Positions 58,142-64,000 of a stretch of DNA of 64,000 nucleotides are shown here, piece after piece. Every line of letters begins with the position of its first letter. The stretch's first letter is position 1. The stretch is from Siccibacter turicensis LMG 23730 (lineage in GTDB: Bacteria > Pseudomonadota > Gammaproteobacteria > Enterobacterales > Enterobacteriaceae), in assembly GCF_000463155.2 (NCBI RefSeq), contig NZ_AWFZ01000017.1, forward strand, positions 124,001-188,000, written 5' to 3'. The notes beneath the pieces are model-generated. The model searched no databases and was not told the DNA's origin. It saw nothing but the letters and a program-made list of their open reading frames with translations. The translations under genes were made by a program, and so were the position numbers.

Positions 58142-61014
58142 CAGGCGAACTTACGTTTCTCGCCGTCACCGGCGACGTTGCTGACACAGCGACCGCAGAT
58201 ATCTGCGTGATCCGCCACCTTGCCGATATCGGTAGTGTAATGCCAGCAGCGCGGGCACTTCTCACCTTCGGCACGCTCAACGACAGCTTTGACAAGCGTA
58301 CGTACAGAGCTAACATCATCACCATATAGCTCTTCCACCGCTATGGTCTCGTTGTCTTCGGGATATAGCTCATTCAATGATGAAGGAATATCCTCGATTT
58401 GTACGCTAGAGGTCAGGAAGATAAATCTTACCTCCTCACCTAATTTACGAAGAAGCCTGATCGTTTTGGTCTCTTCAGGGTAGCGGAGAGTAACCTTAGC
58501 CTCGAGGCCCGCTTTTACTCCATCAGATTTATCTTTCTGATCTTCAATTGCTTTATTTACTTGGGCTTTGATGCCTCGAACATCTTTCCAGAAAGCATCA
58601 TTTAACTCTTCATCCTCCGCCAGGCCAAACAGGCCGGTGTACCATTCGCCGGTAAAGACATACTGCTCGCGTTTGCCCGGCAGGTAGCCCCAGATTTCGT
58701 CTGCGGTGAAGGACATGATCGGTGCCATCCAGCGTACCAGCGCTTCACAGATGTGATACAGCGCGGTCTGGCAGCTGCGACGCGCCACGCTGTCCGCTTT
58801 GGCGGTGTACTGGCGGTCTTTGATGATGTCGAGATAGAACGAGCCCATCTCCACCGAGCAGAAGCGCATCAGACGCTGAACCACTTCGTGAAAGTCGTAG
58901 CTGTCGTAGGCGCTGATGATGTCTTCCTGTGCGGCTTGCGCGCAGCCTACCGCCCAGCGATCCAGCACCACCATCTCTTCCGGTTTCACCATGTCGGTTT
59001 CCGGATTGAACCCGTTCAGGTTAGCCAGCAGGAAACGCGCGGTGTTACGGATACGGCGATAGCTGTCGGCAGCGCGCTTGAGGATTTCGTCAGACACCGC
59101 CATTTCGCCGGTGTAGTCGGTAGACGCCACCCACAGACGCAGAATGTCCGCACCGAGTTTGTTCATCACATCCTGCGGCGACACGGTGTTGCCGATGGAC
59201 TTCGACATTTTGCGGCCCTGACCATCCACGGTGAAGCCGTGGGTCAGCACCTGGCGGTACGGCGCTTTGCCTTTCATGGCGGTGGAGATCATCAGGGAGG
59301 ACATGAACCAGCCGCGATGCTGATCCGAGCCTTCCAGATACATATCCGCGGCGTGGCCGGCGAACTCAGGACGCACGTCCACTACCGAGGCGTGGGTTGA
59401 CCCGGAGTCAAACCACACGTCCAGGGTGTCCGGCACCTTGACGTAGTTGTCAGCGTCATCACCCATGATGTCGCGCGGATCGAGATCCCACCACGCCTGG
59501 ATGCCATCGACTTCCACACGCTTCGCCACTTCTTCCATCAGTTCCTGCGTGCGCGGGTGCAGCTGCTCGGTGTCTTTGTGCACGAACAGCGACATCGGTA
59601 CGCCCCAGGTACGCTGACGCGAGATGCACCAGTCAGGACGGTTCGCCACCATCGACTCAATGCGCGCCTGGCCCCAGTCTGGGATCCACTGCACGCCTTT
59701 GATCTCCTGCAGCGACTGGGCGCGCAGGCCTTTCTGATCCATGCTGACGAACCACTGCGGTGTGGCGCGGAAGATGATCGGGGTTTTGTGACGCCAGCAG
59801 CACGGGTAGCTGTGCACCAGCTTCGCGACGTTCAGCAGTACGCCTTTTTCACGCAGCAGCTCGACGATCTGATCGTTGGCTTTGAAGACGTTCACGCCAT
59901 CCAGCCCTGGGTAGGTACCCGGCAGATAGGTGCCGTCCGGGCCAACCGGGTTGGCGATCTCCAGGCCGTATTTCTGGCTGATGGTGTAGTCGTCCGGGCC
60001 GTGGCCACCGGCGGTATGCACCGCACCGGTACCGGCATCCAGCGTGACGTGTTCGCCGAGGATTGCCGGGACGTCAAAGCCCATGAACGGATGGCGGAAG
60101 CGCATCTGCTCAAGGGTGGCGCCTTTGGTTTCGCCCAGCACGGTGTAATCGGCGACGTTGATGCGTTTCATCACGCTCTCAAGCAGATCTTTCGCCACGA
60201 TCAGCGCCTGGCCGTCGATCTGCACCAGCACATAGTCGATATCGGCGTGCAGAGAGATCGCGCGGTTCGCCGGAAGCGTCCACGGGGTGGTGGTCCAGAT
60301 AACCAGCGACACCGGGCCGTTAACCGTCTGCGCACCGAATGCCGCGGCAACCGCTGCGGCGTCTACCGCATTAAAGGCGACGTCGATGGACGGCGAGGTT
60401 TTGTCATAGTATTCCACTTCTGCTTCGGCCAGCGCCGAGCGGCAGTCAACGCACCAGTGCACCGGCTTGGCGCCTTTGTGCAGGTGACCGTTGCCGATGA
60501 TTTTTCCGAGCGCACGGATGATGTTGGCTTCGGTGTTGAAATCCATGGTCAGGTAAGGACGTGACCAGTCGCCCAGCACGCCCAGACGGATAAAGTCTTC
60601 GCGCTGGCCATCAACCTGCTCGGCGGCGTATTTGCGGCACGCGGCACGGAACTCGGCGGCCGAGACTTTCTCGCCCGGCTTGCCGATAAGCTGCTCGACC
60701 TTCAGTTCGATCGGCAGACCGTGGCAGTCCCAGCCCGGTACGTACGGGGAGTCATAACCGGCAAGCCCTTTGGACTTAACGATAATGTCTTTAAGAATTT
60801 TGTTAACCGAGTGACCAATATGAATGCTGCCGTTCGCATAAGGAGGGCCATCATGCAGAATAAAGGTCTTTTTCCCTTTCTTCGCATTACGGATGATGCC
60901 GTACAGATCGTCATCGTTCCAGCGCGCCAGCATACCCGGTTCGCGTTTGGCGAGATCGCCACGCATCGGGAACCCTGTTTCCGGCAAATTCAGGGTAGAT
61001 TTATAGTCACTCAT
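58141..61014 (-). CDS. ileS: Isoleucyl-tRNA synthetase IleS, mosaic in its C-terminal part
   Basis: Charges tRNA(Ile) and edits valine. The product has 957 residues, 19 more than E. coli (938). HIGH is at residues 65–68 and KMSKS at 602–606; the CP1 editing domain lies between and the C-terminal zinc motif is CPRCW…CGRCV. Residues about 799–908, between LFGLAEDEE and the zinc motif, differ strongly from E. coli and include the extra length. The corresponding DNA (about 58290–58620) is AT-richer and uses AGA, AGG, ATA and CTA codons that neighbouring sequence avoids, so this part looks transferred. The reading frame is intact. Confidence 0.95.
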   Translation of the reverse strand: MSDYKSTLNLPETGFPMRGDLAKREPGMLARWNDDDLYGIIRNAKKGKKTFILHDGPPYANGSIHIGHSVNKILKDIIVKSKGLAGYDSPYVPGWDCHGLPIELKVEQLIGKPGEKVSAAEFRAACRKYAAEQVDGQREDFIRLGVLGDWSRPYLTMDFNTEANIIRALGKIIGNGHLHKGAKPVHWCVDCRSALAEAEVEYYDKTSPSIDVAFNAVDAAAVAAAFGAQTVNGPVSLVIWTTTPWTLPANRAISLHADIDYVLVQIDGQALIVAKDLLESVMKRINVADYTVLGETKGATLEQMRFRHPFMGFDVPAILGEHVTLDAGTGAVHTAGGHGPDDYTISQKYGLEIANPVGPDGTYLPGTYPGLDGVNVFKANDQIVELLREKGVLLNVAKLVHSYPCCWRHKTPIIFRATPQWFVSMDQKGLRAQSLQEIKGVQWIPDWGQARIESMVANRPDWCISRQRTWGVPMSLFVHKDTEQLHPRTQELMEEVAKRVEVDGIQAWWDLDPRDIMGDDADNYVKVPDTLDVWFDSGSTHASVVDVRPEFAGHAADMYLEGSDQHRGWFMSSLMISTAMKGKAPYRQVLTHGFTVDGQGRKMSKSIGNTVSPQDVMNKLGADILRLWVASTDYTGEMAVSDEILKRAADSYRRIRNTARFLLANLNGFNPETDMVKPEEMVVLDRWAVGCAQAAQEDIISAYDSYDFHEVVQRLMRFCSVEMGSFYLDIIKDRQYTAKADSVARRSCQTALYHICEALVRWMAPIMSFTADEIWGYLPGKREQYVFTGEWYTGLFGLAEDEELNDAFWKDVRGIKAQVNKAIEDQKDKSDGVKAGLEAKVTLRYPEETKTIRLLRKLGEEVRFIFLTSSVQIEDIPSSLNELYPEDNETIAVEELYGDDVSSVRTLVKAVVERAEGEKCPRCWHYTTDIGKVADHADICGRCVSNVAGDGEKRKFA
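58290..58620 (-). other. Compositionally foreign segment inside ileS
   Basis: G/C is 27 of 60 at 58321–58380, 26 of 60 at 58381–58440 and 23 of 60 at 58501–58560, against 35 of 60 at 58681–58740 in the same gene. Rare codons (AGG, AGA, CTA, ATA) appear only here. Edges are approximate. Confidence 0.75.
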
Positions 61015-61065
61015 CAGGTTATCAGTTCCGTATTTCGGTTTTAATGTGTCAGGCTCACGCCGGAT

Positions 61066-61992
61066 TCATAGCCCAAAAAAGTCGCGGGCCGTTACCACAT
61101 CTTTGGCGATTTGCGCTTTCAGCTCATCCAGCGAAGCAAAACGCTGCTCGTTACGCAATTTCTTGCGCAGTATCACATCTATATGGCGACCATATAAGTC
61201 CATTGCAACATCCAGCAGATGAACTTCCAGCTGCTGGCGCAGGCCCGCCACCGTGGGGCGCGTGCCGATATTGGCAACGCCGGGCAGCGGCGTGTCGGTC
61301 AGGCCGGTCACTTCTACCGCATACACCCCTTTCACCGGGGAGACCAGACGGCGCAGCGGGATGTTCGCCGTCGGAAAACCGATGGTGCGGCCCAGTTCGT
61401 CACCGTGCACCACGCGACCGGAAATAGCATAAGGATGCCCCAGCAGACGTTCCGCCTGCGGCAGATCGTCCTGCGCCAGCGCCTGGCGTACCGCGGTGCT
61501 GCTGATGCGTACGCCATCGTGGCAGTAGGTCTGGGTGCTGGTCACCTCAAAGCCATATTCGCCGCCGGCTTTCTCCAGCAGTTGGAAATCTCCCTGACGC
61601 CCTGCGCCAAAGCGGAAGTCGTCGCCAACGGCCAGCAGCTGAACGCCAAGGCGTTTTACCAGCAGATCGCTGACGAAGCTCTGGGCGGTCAGCGCCGCAA
61701 AACGGCGGTCAAAGCGCACGCACAGCACGTAATCCACGCCGCATGCGGCAAGATAACGCAGCTTGTCACGCAGCCGCGTCAGCCGCGCCGGGGCTTTATC
61801 CGCCGCAAACAGCTCAAGCGGCTGCGGTTCGAAAATCATCACCATGACGGGAAGATGGCGCGCGCGCCCCTCTTCGCAGAGCCCACGTAGCAGTGACTGA
61901 TGCCCGCGGTGTACGCCATCAAAGTTACCAATAGTCAGCACGCACCCGCGGTGGGCCGCACTCAGATTATGTATGCCGCGTATCAGCTTCAT
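61066..61992 (-). CDS. ribF: Bifunctional riboflavin kinase/FAD synthetase RibF
   Basis: Converts riboflavin to FMN and FMN to FAD. The ATG at 61992 gives 308 residues (313 in E. coli). The N-terminal FAD synthetase domain has the nucleotidyltransferase motif GNFDGVHRGHQSLL (near 23–36) and the ISSTAVRQAL signature; the C-terminal kinase domain has GRTIGFPTANI and GVYAVEV. First gene of ribF-ileS-lspA-fkpB-ispH; 51 bases before ileS. Confidence 0.96.
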   Translation of the reverse strand: MKLIRGIHNLSAAHRGCVLTIGNFDGVHRGHQSLLRGLCEEGRARHLPVMVMIFEPQPLELFAADKAPARLTRLRDKLRYLAACGVDYVLCVRFDRRFAALTAQSFVSDLLVKRLGVQLLAVGDDFRFGAGRQGDFQLLEKAGGEYGFEVTSTQTYCHDGVRISSTAVRQALAQDDLPQAERLLGHPYAISGRVVHGDELGRTIGFPTANIPLRRLVSPVKGVYAVEVTGLTDTPLPGVANIGTRPTVAGLRQQLEVHLLDVAMDLYGRHIDVILRKKLRNEQRFASLDELKAQIAKDVVTARDFFGL

Positions 61993-62316
61993 GACTGGCT
62001 CAAAACAGTGAAAATCGTCGGATTGTACATTTCTGCATCGTCTGGAATATAAGGACGCGTAACGTCTGGGTTCCTGCAGCCATAAGATGACGAGTATACC
62101 TTGTACAACGATTAAGGTTAACCCGCGATTAACCTTTGCCAACAGAAAGCGCAGCGGTTTTCGCTAAGGCTTACGCGCCTTTGCGTCGCCGTGGTCTGCC
62201 ATGCGCTAATTTTGTGCCGGAAAGACTGTATTCGCGCAGTGCAAGCTGTTAGAATCCTGCGCCATCACTACGTAACGAGCGTCGCCATCTTAACGGCGCT
62301 TATTTGCACAAATCCA
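61993..62316. other. ribF–rpsT divergent promoter region
   Basis: No gene is seen. The plus strand contains TAGAAT at 62250–62255, a possible -10 for an upstream rpsT promoter (P1) as in E. coli, but without a convincing -35. The ribF promoter must lie on the minus strand here and could not be resolved. Confidence 0.4.
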
Positions 62317-62345
62317 TTGACAAAAGAAGGCTAAACGGGCATATT
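62317..62345 (+). promoter_or_regulatory. rpsT promoter P2
   Basis: A perfect -35 TTGACA (62317–62322) is 17 bp from CATATT (62340–62345), matching the layout of the strong proximal rpsT promoter of E. coli. The start codon is 47 bases further on. Confidence 0.75.
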
Positions 62346-62371
62346 CCTCGGCCTTTGAATTGTCTATATAG

Positions 62372-62656
<285 letters not shown>

Positions 62657-62681
62657 TCGCCCGCTCGTTGAGCTTTGTCAG

Positions 62682-62707
62682 AAAACCCGCGTAAAGCGGG
62701 TTTTTTT
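62682..62707. terminator. Terminator between rpsT and nhaR
   Basis: AAACCCGC/GCGGGTTT (about 62683–62703) with T7 on the plus strand, directly after rpsT. A short A run on the left may allow it to serve convergent nhaR as well. Confidence 0.88.
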
Positions 62708-62714
62708 ATGCCTG

Positions 62715-63608
62715 CTATTCGCGGGTGAACAGCGCCGAGTAGTCGCGATTGCAGATGCGCTGCACCGCCGGGTGCTGGATCATGCGCTCGGCGAAAATGG
62801 CGTGGTACTCCTCCATCACGTTATCGACCCGGCCTATCTCGACGATGTTCTTATCGTTGTAGAAATCCTGTCCGTAGAGGGTGGGCGCCACAAAAATCGC
62901 ATTGTGCGCCGCGCCAAACGCTTTCATTAATGCCGCATCGTCAAACTCGCCGAGGATCTCCACATCCAGCCCCTGGCTCTGAAACCAGTTTTGCAGCTTG
63001 CGCCCCAGCATTGACCGCCGCCCCGGCACCAGCAGGCGTCGCTCAGTCAGACAGGCGGGAAACGGCGTTGTCGGCTGCGGCGCCTGGCACCAGAAGCTGA
63101 CGCCGCACTCACCGATTTTCACCGAAAACAGTCCCTCCTGCTGGGTGGAGTCGATAGGGCAGTCGGAGATAATCATATCGAGCTTGTGCTGGCTGAGCTG
63201 CTCCAGCAGCATCTCGTGCGTGGACTCAAAGCAGCGCAGGTGGATCTGCTCGTCCTCGACTACCGCCGCGTCCAGCACGCCGCTGACCAGCCGCTTGGAC
63301 AGCGCATCCGCCACCCCCACGTCAAACAGCAGATGGGACTCTTTGCGATAGTTCACGATGTCGAGCATCTCCTGGCTCAGGGTGAACATCCTGTCGGCGT
63401 AGCGATACACCAGTTGCCCCAGCTCGCTTGGCTCAAGCCCCCTTCCCTTACGCTTAAACAGTTTTCCCTGTAAGCGCTCCTCAAGGGCTTTGATTTGCCC
63501 GGTGATGGTTTGTGGCGTGAGATAGAGCGCGTCGGCCGCCCCCACGACGGAGCCTTCCCTGCATACATGCCAGAAATAATACAAATGGTTGTAATTAATA
63601 TGCGGCAT
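62715..63608 (-). CDS. nhaR: LysR-type activator NhaR
   Basis: Na+-responsive activator of nhaA; in E. coli it also activates osmC and pgaABCD. The ATG at 63608 ([15 protein letters not shown]) gives 297 residues. The helix-turn-helix covers about residues 19–38 ([20 protein letters not shown]) and the co-inducer domain includes [22 protein letters not shown]. Located 52 bases downstream of nhaA on the same strand. A longer upstream frame into the spacer is rejected. Confidence 0.95.
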   Translation of the reverse strand: MPHINYNHLYYFWHVCREGSVVGAADALYLTPQTITGQIKALEERLQGKLFKRKGRGLEPSELGQLVYRYADRMFTLSQEMLDIVNYRKESHLLFDVGVADALSKRLVSGVLDAAVVEDEQIHLRCFESTHEMLLEQLSQHKLDMIISDCPIDSTQQEGLFSVKIGECGVSFWCQAPQPTTPFPACLTERRLLVPGRRSMLGRKLQNWFQSQGLDVEILGEFDDAALMKAFGAAHNAIFVAPTLYGQDFYNDKNIVEIGRVDNVMEEYHAIFAERMIQHPAVQRICNRDYSALFTRE

Positions 63609-63660
63609 AGTTGCGTCTCCCTGAACGATAACCGCCCGCATGATGCGGGCGGTGGTGTGG

Positions 63661-64000
63661 TTACTGCGCAGCCTGCGCGGCGCCGGAATAGCGCACTCTC
63701 AACAGCGCATAGCCGACGACGGCGGCAAGGATAGAGCCGCTCAGGATCCCAAGCTTCGCCCAGCTTACCAGTACGGGCTCTACGTCGGCGAAGGCCAGCG
63801 AGGCGATAAATATCGACATGGTGAAGCCGATACCGCAGAGCACGCCGACGGCCATGATCTCTTTGATATGGGTACCCACCGGCAGCGAGGCCAGGCGCAG
63901 GCGTACCGCAAGCGCGCAGAACAGCGTAATGCCCAGCGGTTTGCCGATAAACAGCCCGACAATAATGCCCAGCGGCAGCACAGCCCCCAGCCCGCTCAGG
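63661..64000 (-). CDS. nhaA: Na+/H+ antiporter NhaA, C-terminal part (cut by window edge)
   Basis: Inner-membrane antiporter that exports sodium in exchange for protons and controls pH and salt tolerance. Only the last 112 or so codons are in the window; the gene continues past the right edge. The visible part contains the late membrane helices, including [19 protein letters not shown] and the end [14 protein letters not shown]. Followed by nhaR, its activator. Confidence 0.94.
   Translation of the reverse strand, partial: LSGLGAVLPLGIIVGLFIGKPLGITLFCALAVRLRLASLPVGTHIKEIMAVGVLCGIGFTMSIFIASLAFADVEPVLVSWAKLGILSGSILAAVVGYALLRVRYSGAAQAAQ

Overview
This 64-kb window is chromosomal DNA of an enterobacterium. 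Gene content, protein lengths and gene order match the 0–2 minute region of the Escherichia coli chromosome, presented here in reverse orientation. The high GC of the core genes and accessory differences from E. coli (no cai/fix carnitine block, a 283-residue AraC, an extra AlaX/LysR pair) suggest an Enterobacter-like relative (Enterobacter, Leclercia, Lelliottia or similar). The species cannot be fixed from the window alone. Both end genes, murF and nhaA, are cut by the window edges.

Layout, left to right. 1–5.4 kb (minus strand) is the start of the dcw cell-wall/division cluster, mraZ-rsmH-ftsL-ftsI-murE-murF, with its promoter and MraZ operator. 5.9–10.7 kb holds the regulator cra, the acetohydroxyacid synthase III genes ilvIH and the regulator leuO. 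11.2–16.2 kb (plus) is the leucine operon leuLABCD with its attenuator. 16.2–19.4 kb is the sugar-phosphate stress locus: setA, the SgrS RNA with its SgrT peptide, and sgrR. 19.5–22.9 kb is the thiamine ABC transporter thiBPQ behind a TPP riboswitch. 22.9–28.9 kb holds yabI, araC and araBAD with the arabinose control region. 29.1–30.2 kb is an AT-rich insertion encoding a stand-alone restriction-type nuclease. 30.2–36.3 kb is polB (with a LexA box), rapA and rluA.

From 36.4 kb come djlA (minus) and the envelope/rRNA operon lptD-surA-pdxA-rsmA-apaG-apaH (plus). These are followed by folA and the kefFC potassium-efflux pair (minus) and a small lipoprotein gene where E. coli carries cai/fix. 47.7–53.4 kb holds carAB and dapB. 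53.6–55.2 kb is a divergent pair absent from this place in E. coli: an AlaX-type tRNA-editing protein and a LysR regulator. 55.2–62.0 kb is the operon ribF-ileS-lspA-fkpB-ispH with rihC behind it (minus). The window closes with rpsT (plus), nhaR and the end of nhaA (minus).

Most of the window is conserved housekeeping sequence. The unusual parts are the nuclease gene between araD and polB, a compositionally foreign segment inside the 3' part of ileS, the AlaX/LysR insertion, the lipoprotein replacing cai/fix, and an extended sgrT that runs into the base-pairing region of SgrS. No CRISPR array, tRNA, rRNA or insertion sequence was seen.
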